Assembly (NCBI GenBank): GCA_964016885.1 | Contig: OZ024740.1 | Span: forward strand, 201,989,696 to 202,053,695 | Direction of reading: 5' to 3' | DNA length: 64,000 bases | Origin: Eledone cirrhosa | Taxonomy: Eukaryota > Mollusca > Cephalopoda > Octopoda > Eledonidae | Part shown: positions 30,667 through 43,108 of the stretch, one piece after another | Layout: each line of letters begins with the position of its first letter | How positions within the stretch are numbered: position 1 is the first letter of the stretch | Translations under genes and position numbers: made by a program | Notes under the pieces: model-generated | Database searches by the model: none | What the model was told of the DNA's origin: nothing | The model's input: the letters and a program-made list of their open reading frames with translations, nothing else

Positions 30667-32437
30667 ATCTGGTGAGGAATACGTGGAGGTGCCGCAGCCT
30701 GAGCGCGTGTTTGCGCATCGTCAGCCACGGCATCCCCAGCCTTCCGTTTGAAGGGTGTTGGCAGCAGATGGATCTTCTCACCAAAGGAGCCCGTTTCTTC
30801 CAAAGGAATTGGAAGAGCGCGCGCTCCATTTTGGTGAGCGTTTTGGCTGGAGAAGGCACGGCGGTCAAGCGGTAGTAGATGACGGACGCTATAAAAGTGT
30901 TCACCACCGCCACTCGACCTTTCAAGGATAGTTTGCACTCAGCCCACTTCTGGGTGAGTGCAAACACCTTGGACCAAACCAGACCCCAAGCAGCTTTACC
31001 GGTCCTTCCGTCCAGCGTCCGACGCCGCCATCGGAAGGCATCGGTTTGCCTCTCCACGTTCCGAGTTGCAAACCGACGGATTTGTCCCGGTTCAGCTTCG
31101 CTCCTGTGAACCTTTCGTATTCCTCCAATAAGATGCCGATCTCCCCGATTTGCGAGGTGCTCGACACCATTACTGTCCGGTCGTCGGCGTAGGCCGACGC
31201 CGCTTTTCGCAGTCCCGGTTCCAAAGCGATGCCCTGCAATAGCTCCAACTTCCGCAGTAGTGGATCGAGAGTCAGTACGTACACAAGGGAGGAGAGAGGG
31301 CATCCCTGTCGGATGGATCGCGTGATATGGGACGGCTCCGAGAGGTAGCCGTTCACCTTGAGCCTTGAGCAGATGTTGCTGCTGTGCATTGCAGCAATCC
31401 AGCCCCTGAACATGGGTCCGAAGCCTGCCGCCTCGAGCACCGCATCCAGGTAACGATGGTCAACCCTATCGAAAGCCTTAGACTGATCCAAGTTGATCAG
31501 AGCCCCACCGAAGCTGGGTTTACACTCCACCCTCTCTATGCTGTATCGCATGAGGTAGAGGTTGTTGTGTATGGACCTGGTCGGGATTGTGCATGTCTGC
31601 GCTTCTCCCACCAGGTTTTCGACAAATGCCAGCCTCTTTGCCAACACCCTGGCCAAAATCTGTAACTCTGTGTTGAGCAGAGTTATGGGCCGGAAGTTGC
31701 CTATGTCATCCCCCTTGTTCTCGTCCTTCCTGATTAACGTGATTACGCCCTTGGTCACAGAACTGGGAATTCTCCTGTTCTGCTGCCAGTTGCAGTAGAC
31801 CGCTTCCAGGAGACCGGAGAACAAGTCCGGCATTGCTACGTAAATTTCGTAGGGAAGACCGTCGAGACCTGGAGATTTGCGTTTGCCGCATTGGCTCAGC
31901 GCGTCCCCTATCTCAGCGGCCGAAATCGGTCTTTCGCAGAACTTCGCCTCGCTGTCCGAGAGTCGCGGTAGGCCGTCGAGGTATGGACCGAAATCCATAG
32001 CCCCTCCCGGCGCGCCGCCCTGCCCGAACAATTTTGCCTCCGTCACTCGGGCCTAGCTAACAGCTTTGGCTCCCTCGTTTCCCAGAGCACGTATTTTGCT
32101 TCTGACAACGCAGCCTTCATGCTTTGCGTCGAAGAACTGGTCTAAGGCCGTTCTCGTCGCTAGCACGTTGGCTACGTTGCCACTTCTAATTGCCTCTTCT
32201 ATTTTATCTATCAGTTCCTTCTCGGTCCTATTTATATTTAACCCTAATACTTTACTAAAAACTAACGAGTCTAATCTAACTGCCCTCTTCAGAGAGTACC
32301 ACCATCTGTTGTTGACAATGGCCCCTGTCAAGTGCTGTTTAAATAAAGTGCTATCCATCTACTGTAGGCTTTGCAAGTCGGTAACGACAAGTTCAGCTTC
32401 CAGTAGCCGGGTCCTCGTCTATGGGTTCTATCTATGG

Positions 32438-32565
32438 GACCATGCAGGTCACTAGTTTGTGATCTGAATAGGCAACCATGAACATTTGTGGACAGCTTAA
32501 CATGTCCCTATCTTTATCTATCTATCTGGGATGGACACACGCGTGAAACTTGCTGGGTAAGTTCA
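32438..32565 (-). repeat. Inverted duplicate of the C/D junction
   Basis: This stretch is the reverse complement of 35352-35485 by eye, including the GATAGATAGATAAAGATAGG junction and the terminal D 5' UTR sequence. The breakpoint shares GAACTT between LINE D ORF2 and the inverted 5' UTR. Confidence 0.85.
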
Positions 32566-33335
32566 GCTTCCAGTAGCCAGGTCCCTGTCTATGGGTTTTG
32601 TCAAGGTTGACTAAGCAGGTCACTAATTTGTGATCTGAATAAGCAACCACGAATATTTGTGGACAGCTTAACATGTCCTTATCCTTCTTTCTAACTAGAA
32701 CCCTATCTAGGTACGATCTATATGTTCCGCTGCGATTAGTCCACGTCCACAGTGGCACAGTCGGAAAATCTAGTCGATATCTATCGGCCAGGTCAAATCG
32801 CCGATTAACTGTTTGAGGCTGTTACACCCCCCTTTATCGGGACATGCTCCCGCATAGTCCCAACGTGCATCTAGGATTCCGTTCCAGTCCCCCACTAACA
32901 GCAGGGAGCGAGACATTCCCAGAAAAGTCTCTAGACGTTTGAAGAAGTCTGGCCGCGGTGTCCCGTATGGGGAATATGCGGCCACCAGCCTGAAGGCTTC
33001 ACCTTCATTACCGTCAACGTCTAGGACCACCAGTCACCCTCCGGGTCTAGATGTACCGTCTGTTTTACGAGGTCCAGGTGTTTCCGCAGCAAAACGGCAA
33101 CCCCGCCCCCACCTCCCGGCTGACAGAGAGATGCGTAGATCTCAAAGTCGTCGAAGATGGGGGCCAATTGTCGCTCGCAGTGGATCCTGGACTCGCAAAT
33201 GGCTACTACATCCATACTGTGCGACCTGAGGTCGTTTAAGAGTTTGCCCCGTTTCCAGGGCATCCCCAGGCCGCGTACATTCACACATTGGCCATGTTGG
33301 TGCTGAAAAGTTAAAAGAAGAGGAAAAGAAATCAC

Positions 33336-34860
33336 TCACCTCTTCGTCTCCTGGAGACCAGGCTGCACAATTTCCATGGGGGTGTTGGAAGGGTTGTTTG
33401 GTGGGGTGGTGGTCTCTGGCGGGGTGGAGACGGAGATGTTTGGTGGGGAGGGGTGTCGGGGGGGGGGGGGGGGCATTTCAAAAGGACGCGGTTATAGGGT
33501 TTGACGCAGGGGTTACCTACGTCGTTAGGAAATTTATCTTTTAACTGTTTATGTGTGTCCATGGAGATCCTAATCATTTTAAGGTTAGGATTCTCCGCAG
33601 AGTATGTAAAAGTTTTCCCTTCGGTCTCCACCGAAGGGTTTTTATATATGGTGTCTGTTAAAGTTTTATTGTTAGTATTTATGTAGGTATAACATTTTTG
33701 TTGTGTTGTGTTGCTTTTTTCTGTGGTTCTTGTGTGTGTTTACGTTTTGTAGTAGCTGTTTTGTTTTCAGGAGGGGGTGTTTTTGTTTGTGCTGTTTGCG
33801 TCGCTTGTATTGGTGTGTGTGTGTTTGTTGCATTTTTGTTTGTGTTATGTCTTTTCTTTTTTCTTTTTACTGGTCGGAAAGGCTCTCCCTCATCGTCACT
33901 GGGTGACGATGATGAGGCTTCATCCGTGTTGTTGGGGAGGGGTACATTTTGAGGAGCTGTTATGTGTGTTGGTGTTTCTGGAGTTGTTTTAGGGGGGCGA
34001 CTGTGTTTGCAGTTTGGTTTGTTTTTGTGTGTTGTTGTTGTTGTGGTGGTGGTGGTGGTTGTGTTGTTGTGTTGGGTGTCGGCAGTAGTGCCTTTTTTTT
34101 AATGCAGTTAATTGAGGACAGGAAGCCCTCAGGTGACCACTGCTTAAACAGTGGTAACATGAAGGCCGCCTACCCTCAACAGAAATGTTTATGTAGGAAT
34201 TTCCATCCAGAGGCACACGTCGTGGTATTCTAGCTATCCGTTCAGGCCTCATTTGGACCAGAACTTCTAAGCTTGTACCGTTGAATATGCTCCCGAAATT
34301 ACTGTATCTTCATCAAAATTGATGAAACCAGCTATTATCCACCAGATGTTTACATTTGGTGTGATATTTGTTATTTTTATTTTTTGGGTCCTTTTTCCCA
34401 TGTATGTGGGGAAAAAGGTGTAGAGGGGGGGGGGGACACAATTGGCGACACAGAATATTTCTGTGCCGTCAATTGGTCTTTCATTATTATTGATAAACTC
34501 CCGAAGAGTTTTCCCTTCTGTATTAAGGCAATGTCCTTCATGGAGTTTCTTAGAACCAGCTCAATTTCGTTTTGAGTTAATTGAGTTGGTTTTCTGGTGG
34601 TATTTGAGATTGTCCTAAAAACTATGGTTTTCAGGACAGTGTCTCTACGCAATTCTTGGGGAGAAGTGATGCTAAAAGCACCATTCTCCCCAAAAGTTAT
34701 ATATTGCTTGGCATCTCTTAGCAATTCTCCGGCATTAGAGATGTCAATCTGTGTATATAGTTCTGTATTTTGGACAGTTTGTGCAAACGAGACCTTTTTT
34801 CCTTGTTTGTGGAGTTGTTGTTGTCATTATTGTTGCTGCTGTTGGTGTTGTCATTGTTGT

Positions 34861-34915
<55 letters not shown>

Positions 34916-35185
34916 CTCAATTGCTTGATCTGTGGTTGCGGAATTCATTTGTGAAGTTGTGTTTTCGTTCCTAGCATTGTTGTTATTGTTGTTGCTGGTG
35001 CCGCTGGTTGTGTTGTTTTGGTTTGTTGCCATGGCAACGTCAAGTTGTCGGTCAGCAGGTGGAGAAAATCCTTCCTCTGGCTGACCTTTGTCTTTGACAT
35101 CTGCTACTATGACAGTGGTAGGGGCAAGCTGTAAGCATATCTTCCCCTTTCTTCCTTCGAATGTTGGTGAAGAAGCTTCAGCCAT
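33336..35185 (-). pseudogene. ORF1 (gag-like, zinc knuckle) of LINE D, frameshifted
   Basis: The start is MAEASSPTFEGRKGKICLQL, unlike copies B and C, followed by a run of about 18 Asn (GTT repeats on the plus strand, 34865-34915) and a Ser/Asn/Asp-rich region. A frameshift near 34790 (KRSRLHKLSKIQNY against KxSFAQTVQKTELFTYL) separates this from NAGELLRDAKQYITFGENGA. Another break at about 34400 follows SPHTWEKGPKK. The zinc knuckle C-YH-C-LSSG-H-LRAS-C is at about 34160-34120. His/Asn repeats, a Pro-rich segment (TSPSPPRQRPPPH) and IRISMDTHKQLKDKFPNDVG complete it. The TGA stop at 33336-33338 overlaps GTGAGT. Confidence 0.82.
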
Positions 35186-35390
35186 TTTTTTTAAATGTTA
35201 GCTTTTCCAAAAAAACCTTTTATGTACTATTTCGCCTAAAGGCGTAGAATATTTTGAGAAACTGACCAGATCAAAATTTGACCTGGCATCCCCCGAAAAA
35301 TTGGTATAAAAATGAAGGTTCACAGTTAAGAATTTCTATAGAAATTTAGGCAGAACTTACCCAGCAAGTTTCACGCGTGTGTCCATCCCA
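35186..35390 (-). promoter_or_regulatory. 5' UTR of LINE D with hairpins and GTAAGT
   Basis: On the minus strand, GTAAGT (35360-35355) lies about 30 bases from the 5' terminus. Hairpin 1 (35266-35286) pairs CCAG-TCAAA with TTTGA-CTGG, and hairpin 2 (35233-35244) is CGCCTAAAGGCG. Order and spacing match copies B and C. LINE 5' UTRs commonly carry an internal promoter; no specific box is identified. Confidence 0.5.
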
Positions 35391-35399
35391 GATAGATAG

Positions 35400-37525
35400 A
35401 TAAAGATAGGGACATGTTAAGCTGTCCACAAATGTTCATGGTTGCCTATTCAGATCACAAACTAGTGACCTGCATGGTCCCATAAAGAGAACCCATAGAC
35501 GAGGACCCGGCTACTGGAAGCTGAACTTGTCGTTACCGACTTTCAAAGCCTACAGTAGATGGATAGCACTTTATTTAAACAGCACTTGATAGGGGCCATT
35601 GTCAACAACAGATGGTGGTACTCTCTGAAAAGGGCAGTTAGATTAGACTCATTAGTTTTGAGTAAAGTATTAGCGTTAAATAGAAATAGGACCGAGAAGG
35701 AACTGATAGATAAAATAGAAGAGGCAATTAGAAGTGGCAACGTAGCCAACGTGCTAGCGACGAGAACGGCCTTGGGACAGTTCTTCGACGCAAAGCAGAG
35801 GGCTGCGATGTCAGAAGCAAAATACGTGCTCTGGGTTACGAGGGAGCCAAAGCTGTTAGCTGGGCCCGGGTGACGGAGGCAAAAAGTGGCAACAAGTCCA
35901 CGATTCGGTCTTTGAAGGACCAAGACGGACGTGTGATACGTGAACCGAAGCAGATGTGCGCGGCCTTTCAGCGGCACTTTTCTCAGCTGTTCGGGCAGGG
36001 CGGTGCGCCGGGAGGGGCTATGGATATCGGTCCATACCTCGACGGCCTACCGCGACTCTCGGACAGCGAGGCGAAGTTCTGCGAAAGGCCGATTTCGGCC
36101 GCTGAGACAGAGGACGCGCTGAGCCAATGCGGCAAACGCAAATCTCCAGGTCTCGACGGTCTACCCTACGAATTTTACGTAGCAATGCCGGACTTGTTCT
36201 CGGGTCTCCTGGAAGCGGTCTACTGCAACTGGCAGCAGAACAGGAGAATTCCCAGTTCTGTGATTAGTCACACTAGTCAGGAAGGACGTGGAGAGGCAAA
36301 CGGATGCCTTCCGATGGCGCAGTCGGACGCTGGACGGAAGGACCGGTAAAGCTGTTCGGGGTCTGGTTTGGTCCGAACCTCCAGGTGGAGAAGAACTGGA
36401 ACGAGGTGACGGCCAAGGTGTTTGCACTCACTCAGAAGTGGGCCGAGTGCAAACTATCCTTGAAAGGTCGAGCGGAGGTGGCGAACACATTTATAGCGAC
36501 CGTCATCTACTACCGCTTGACCGTCGTGCCTTGTCCAGCCAAAACGCTCACCAAAATGGAGCGCGCGCTCTTCCAATTCCTTTGGAAGAAGCGGGCTCCT
36601 TTGGTGAGAAGATCCATCTGCTGCCAACACCCTTCCAACGTAGGGCTAGGTATGCCGTAGCTTATGATGCGCAAACACGCGCTCAAGCTGCGGCATCTCT
36701 ACATATTCCTCACCGTAAAACCGGTGTGGGCCCGATCGTGAGGCGAGCATTCCCACGACTCATCTCGCTGACCGAGCTGCAGTCCTGGGTCAAGCAAAGA
36801 CCGAGGAAAATGGGCGACTGGCACATCGAATGTGCTCATGCGCTCACAGCCCTCTGGCAAGAGGACCCGGCGATCAGTGGAGACTCCACTTCGTCATTCT
36901 ATAGAGAGTTGATCCGCAGCAAGTGCGACGTCGCGCTCGGAGAAGCTCTAGGCGTAGAGGAAGACGAACTGGCCAGTCTGTTCGGTAGGACCTTCTGCCC
37001 GGGACCGATGGACAACTTCCAAATGTCCCTGGCCTGGCAGTGCAACCGAGGAGCTCTATCAGTTCGGGACAAGCTCTACAGACATGGGCGCCCGGGCAGG
37101 GACCCTTCGAAAAAGATCTGTCCGAGATGCGTGCGAGACGAAGAAACGCATTCATACACTGCCCGGGCGTTACCGACCTGTGGGGCTATGTAGAACGACT
37201 ATTGTCGCGGGTGGGACCAATCCGGTTGACCACCGAGTCGATTGTCATGATCAAACTGCCACCCTCCTTCAAAAACGAAGGAGAGGCGGTTTTCCTTTGT
37301 GTGATAGCTATGGCAAAAGAAGTTGTATGCTGGACAAGGTTAAAAGGGCTGAGGTCAGACACCTTTCTCTCCGGCCAACAACTGATTCTTTTTTCCAAAT
37401 AACACTTTGGAAGAAGAATCAGGATGGAGAGAGAGGTGCTGTACCCCAGCAAGTTTTATGAAAGGTGGGTGAAAGTGGCGAGAATGGCTCAAGCGAATGG
37501 GCCTTCTCTCTATATCAGCCTGTAG
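35400..37525 (+). pseudogene. ORF2 3' part of LINE C (RT core deleted)
   Basis: DRDMLSCPQMFMVAYSDHKL completes the endonuclease (SDH motif). The linker SGNKSTIRSLKDQDGRVI and SPGLDGLPYEFYVAMPDLFS follow. After RRIPSSVIS at about 36262 the sequence jumps to GEANGCLPMAQSDAGRKD, so RT motifs A, B and C are lost. VKLFGVWFGPNLQVEKNW, the thumb region and MERALFQFLW are present, then TAG at 36658 (TGG in relatives). The finger CPRC-VRDEET is followed by a short deletion before IHCPGV, removing part of the His/Cys set. A TAA occurs at 37399. The natural stop is at 37523. Confidence 0.83.
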
Positions 37526-37760
37526 GTTGAGGAAAAAGAGGAAGAGAGGAAAGGGATACAAACTCTTCGTACGCCTGGAGATGAGGGTTGCACATTTTTT
37601 CGGGGGTATGTGTTACCCATATGAAATGTCTCCCCATATTAGGGAAAATCGATTAACTTTTAAATTGCGTTTGTGATAATATTTTACACGTTTTTATTGT
37701 ATGTAAACTTCCCCCTTTGTATTTGTCCCCTTTTTTGTGCCGCTGTGGCTAATAAAGAAA
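37526..37760 (+). other. 3' UTR of LINE C
   Basis: GGGTTGCACA (37587) with TGTGTTACCC (37609) flank a T6CGGGGG loop. TGTGGCTAATAAAGAAA terminates the element. It is nearly identical to the fragment at 20428-20661. Confidence 0.6.
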
Positions 37761-40700
37761 CATATCTAATACACACATTGTCCAATATACACACTGTCTA
37801 ATATACACACTGACTAATACACACACTGTCTAATGTAAACAGTGTCTAATATATACATTGTCTAATGTATACGCTGTCTAATATATACACTGTCTAATAT
37901 ATACACTGTCTAATATATATACACTGTCTAATATACACACTGTCTAATATACACACTGTCTAATATATACACTGTCTAATACACACACTGTCTAATATAC
38001 ACACTGTCTAATATATACACTGTCTAATAAACACTGTCTAATATATAGACACTGTCTACTACACACACTGTCTAATATACACGCTGTATAATATACAGTT
38101 TCTAATACACACACTGACTAATATACACACAGTCTAATATACACATTGTCTAAAATATACACTGTCAAATATTCACACTGTCTAATATACAGTCTAATAT
38201 AGTGTCTAATACACACACTGTCTAATATACACACTGTCTAATATACACACTGTCTAATATATACACTCTCTAATAAACACACTATCTAATACACACACTG
38301 TCTAATATACACACTGTCTAATATACACTGTCTAATATACACTGTCTGATACACACACTGTCTAATATATACACTGCCTAATATACACACTGTCTAATAT
38401 ATAAACTGTCTAATATATACACTGTCTAATATATACACTGTCTAATATATACACTGACTAATATACAAACTGTCTAATACACACACTGTCTAATATATAC
38501 ACTGTCTAATATATACACTGTCTAATATACACATTGTCTAATATATACACAGTCTAATATATACACTGTCTAATATACACACTGTCTAATATATACACTG
38601 TCAAATATACACTGTCTAATATATACACTGTCTAATATACACACTGTATAATATATACACTGTCTAATATACACACTGTCTAATATATACACTGTCTAAT
38701 ATATACACTGTCTAATATACACAGTGTCTAATATACACTGTCTAATATACACACTGTCTAATATATACAGACTGTCTAATACACGCACTGTCTAATATAC
38801 ACACTGACTAATATACAGTTTCTAATACACACACTGTCTAATATAAAAAACTGTCTAATATACACATTGTCTAATATATACACTGTCTAATATACACACT
38901 GTCTAATATACAGTCTAATATACAGTGTCTAATACACACACTGTCTAATATACACACTGTCTAATATACACACTGTCTAATATATACACCGTCTAATATA
39001 CACACTATCTAATACACACACTGTCTAATATACACACTGTCTAATATACACTGTCTAATATACACTGTCTGATACACAGACTGTCTAATATATACACTGC
39101 TTAATATACACACTTTCTAATATATGAACTGTCTAATATATACACTGTCTAATATACACACTATCTAATACGCACACAGTCTAATATGTACACTGTCTAA
39201 TATACACACTGTTTAATATATACACTGTCAAATATACACTGTCTAATATATACACTGTCTAATATATACACTGTCTAATATACACACTGTATAATGTATA
39301 CACTGTCTAATATACACTGTCTAATATATACGCTGTCTAATATATACACTGTCTAATATACACACTGTATAATATATACACTGTCTAATATACACACTGT
39401 CTAATATATACACTGTCTAATATACACACTGACTAATATACAGTTTCTAATACACACACTGTCTAATATAAAAAAAACTGTCTAATATACACATTGTCTA
39501 ATATATACACTGTCTAATATACACACTGTCTAATATACAGTCTAATATACAGTGTCTAATACACACACTGTCTAATATATAGTGTATAATACACACACTG
39601 TCTAATATATAGTGTCTAATACACACACTGTCTAATATATAGTGTCTAATACACACACTGTCTAATATAAACACTGTCTAATATACACACTGTCTAACAT
39701 ATACACTGTCTAATGTACACACTCTCTAATACACACAGTGTCTAATATACACACTGTCTAATATACACTGTCTAATATATACACTGTCTAATATATACAC
39801 TGTCTAATATACACACTGTCTAATACACACACTGTCTAATATATACACTGTCTAATATACACACTGACTAATACACACACTGTCTAATATATACACTGTC
39901 GAATATACACACTGTCTAATATATACACTGTCTAATAGAGACACTGTCTAATATACACAATGTCTAATATATACACTGTCTAATATATACACTGTCTATC
40001 ATACACACTGTCTAATATACACACTGTTTAATATACACACTGTCTAATATACACACTGTCTAATATATACACTGTCTAATATATACACTGTCTAATATAC
40101 ACACTGTCTAATATACACACTGTCGAATATATACACTGTCTAATATACACTGTATAATATATACACTGTCTAATATATACACGGTCTAATACATACACTG
40201 TCTAATATACACACTGTCTAATTTACACACTGTCTAATATATACACTGTCTAATATACACTGTGTAATATACACTGTCTAATATACACATCGTATAATAT
40301 ATAATATACAAACGGTCTAATATACACACTGTCTAATATACACACTGTCTAATATACACTTTTTAATATACACACTGTCTAATATATAGTCACTTTCTAA
40401 TATATACACTGTCTAATATATACACTGTCTAATATGCACACTGTCTAATATATACACTGTCTAATATACACACTGACTAATATACACACTGTCTAATATA
40501 CACACTGTCCAATATACACACTGTCTAATATACACACTGTCTAATATATACAATGTATAATATACACACTGTCTAATATATACACTGTCTAATATACACA
40601 CTGTCTATTATATACACTGTCTAATATACACAATGTCTAATATACACACTGTCGAATATATACACTGTCTAATATACACTGTATAATATATACACTGTCT

Positions 40701-42838
40701 AATATATACACGGTCTAATACATACACTGTCTATTATACACACTGTCTAATTTACACACTGTCTAATATATACACTGTCTAATATACACTGTGTAATATA
40801 CACTGTCTAATATACACACCGTATAATATATAATATACAAACGTTCTAATATACACACTGTCTAATATACACACTGTCTAATATACACACTGTCTAATAT
40901 ACACACTGTCTAATATATACACTGTCTAATATACACACTGTCTAATATCCGCATGTCTAATATATACACTGTCTAATATACACACTGACTAATACACACA
41001 CTGTCTAATATATACACTGTCGAATATACACACTGTCTAATATATACACTGTCTAATATATACACTGTCTATCATACACACTGTCTAATATACACACTGT
41101 TTAATATACACACTGTCTAATATACACACTGTCTAATATATACACTGTCTAATATATACACTGTCTAATATACACACTGTCTAATATACACACTGTCGAA
41201 TATATACACTGTCTAATATACACTGTATAATATATACACTGTCTAATATATACACGGTCTAATACATACACTGTCTAATATACACACTGTCTAATTTACA
41301 CACTGTCTAATATATACACTGTCTAATATACACTGTGTAATATACACTGTCTAATATACACACCGTATAATATATAATATACAAACGGTCTAATATACAC
41401 ACTGTCTAATATACACACTGTCTAATATACACTTTTTAATATACACACTGTCTAATATATAGCCACTTTCTAATATATACACTGTCTAATATATACACTG
41501 TCTAATATATACACTGTCTAATATACACACTGACTAATATACACACTGTCAATATACACACTGTCCAATATACACACTGTCTAATATACACACTGTCTAA
41601 TATATACAATGTATAATATACACACTGTCTAATATATACACTGTCTAATATACACAATGTCTAATATACACACTGTCTAATATACATTGTCTAACATACT
41701 CACTGTCTAATATATACACTGTCTAATATATACACTGTCTAACATACACGCTGTCTAATATATACACTGTCTAATATACACTCTGTCTAATATACACACT
41801 GTCTGATATACACTGTCTAATATACACACTGTCTAATATATACACTTTCTAATATACACACTGTCTAATATATACACTGTCTAATATATACAGTGTCTAT
41901 TACACACACTGTCTAATATACACACTGTCCAATATACACACTATCTAATATACACACTGTCAAATATATACACTGTCTAATATACAGACTGTCTAATATA
42001 CACTGTCTAATATACAAACTGTTTAATATAAACACTGTCTAATATACACACTGTCTAATATACACACTGTCTAATGTATACACTGTCTAATATACACACT
42101 GCCTAATATGCACTCTCTAATATACACACTGTTTAATATAAACACTGTCTAATATACACTATCTAATATATGCAATGTCTAATATATACTCTGCCTAATA
42201 TATACACTGTCTAATATATACACTGTCTAATTTATACACTGTCTAATATACACACAATGTCTAATATACACTGTCTAATTCACACACTGTCTAATATACA
42301 CACTGTTTAATATACACTGTCTAATATACACACTGTCTAATATACACACTGTCTAATATACACTGTCTAATATACACACTGTCTAATATACACACTGTCT
42401 AATATACACACTGTCTAATATATACACTGTCTAATATACACACTGTCTAATATACACTGTCTAATTCACACACTGTCTAATATATACACTGTCTAATATA
42501 CACTGTCTAATTTACACACTGTCTAATATACACACTCTCTAATATACACTGTCTAATATACACACTGTCTAATATACACACTGTCTAATATACACTGTCT
42601 TATATACACACTGTTTAATATACACACTGTCTAATATATGCACTGTCTAATATACACTGTCTAATTCACACACTGTCTACTATACACACTGTCTAATATA
42701 CACTGTCTAATATACACTGTCTAATATACACGCTGTCTAATATACACACTGTATAATATACACACTATCTAATATACAGTGTGTAATGTATACACTGTCT
42801 AATATACACACTGTCTAATATATACACTGTCTAATATA
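37761..42838. repeat. Minisatellite array 1 (14/16-bp units)
   Basis: About 5.1 kb of head-to-tail units of 16 bp (CACTGTCTAATATACA, CACTGTCTAATATATA) and 14 bp (CTGTCTAATATACA) with point variants. The strand is constant. A 1073-bp block is duplicated (anchor ACTGTCTATC at 39991 and 41064; ACGGTCTAAT at 40181 and 41254). The array begins directly after the 3' end of LINE C. Confidence 0.97.
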
Positions 42839-43108
42839 TTCCCACACCCGAAAACAAAACACCCACAACAAAGAGAAAACACATACCGGAACCACAGACA
42901 AAAACAAACACAACACAGGAAAAGTACACATACACTTACATAAACGAAGAAAATAGAACACTGATGGAGACCATCAGAAACAACCCTTTGCTCAAAACCG
43001 AAGGGAAAACTTTGGATAGCTCCAACAAAAACAAAAAAATGAACCTAAAACTGATCAGGGTCCCTATAGGAACTTATAGATCCCTAAAAGAAACATTTGT
43101 AGAGGACA
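42839..43108 (+). mobile_element. LINE F 5'-edge fragment, satellite-borne duplicate 1
   Basis: The fragment is the same 270 bp as 45524-45792 (ORF1 from PxPENKTPTTKRKHIPEP to YRSLKETFVED). It stops at GAGGAC and joins ACTGTCTAAT of the satellite. Since both edges equal those of the 44702 copy, it spread by satellite duplication and not by retrotransposition. Confidence 0.9.

Larger units (their letters stand above)
29484..33295 (-). pseudogene. ORF2 of LINE D, rearranged
   Basis: The ATG at 33295 is followed by a 10-base loss. The sense frame gives NVRGLGMPWKRGKLLNDLRS, CESRIH, GDWNGILDARWDYAG at about 32880, and SDHKLVTCLVN at about 32630. After YWKLNLP it crosses into the inverted duplicate (SKFHACVHPR stop at 32522). 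The longest open part, 32046-30922, keeps RT motif A (INLDQSKAFDRVDH, about 31480), motif B (IRQGCPLSSLVYVL, about 31310) and motif C (AYADDRTVMV, about 31180, Val to Arg after YADD). About 120 bases are missing before it, where relatives read SGNKSTIRSLKDQ. A plus-strand insert at 30267-30666 splits HLHVFLT from ELQSWVKQR. The finger CPRC-VRDEET-x3-AFVHC (about 29860-29910) and C-terminus remain, ending at a stop at 29484. Confidence 0.85.
29252..35399 (-). mobile_element. LINE copy D, nested antisense inside copy C and rearranged
   Basis: The 3' end (minus strand GTGGCTAATAAAAAAAAT) lies at 29252, and the 5' end (GGGATGGACACACGCG) lies at about 35390, preceded by CTATCTATC. The outer parts are a normal LINE: 5' UTR and ORF1 (35390-33336), endonuclease (33295-32561), RT and 3' UTR (32560-29252). 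At 32561/32560 the sequence jumps into an inverted copy of 35355 onward, including the C/D junction itself. A 400-bp plus-strand ORF1 piece sits at 30267-30666. The copy is dead. Confidence 0.85.
35400..37760 (+). mobile_element. LINE copy C, 3' part
   Basis: This is the continuation of copy C after the nested insertion. It starts within R-N-K-D-R-D-M-L-S-C of the endonuclease and ends at AATAAAGAAA (37760), followed by CATATCTAAT and the large minisatellite. A deletion at about 36262-36290 removes the RT core. Confidence 0.85.
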
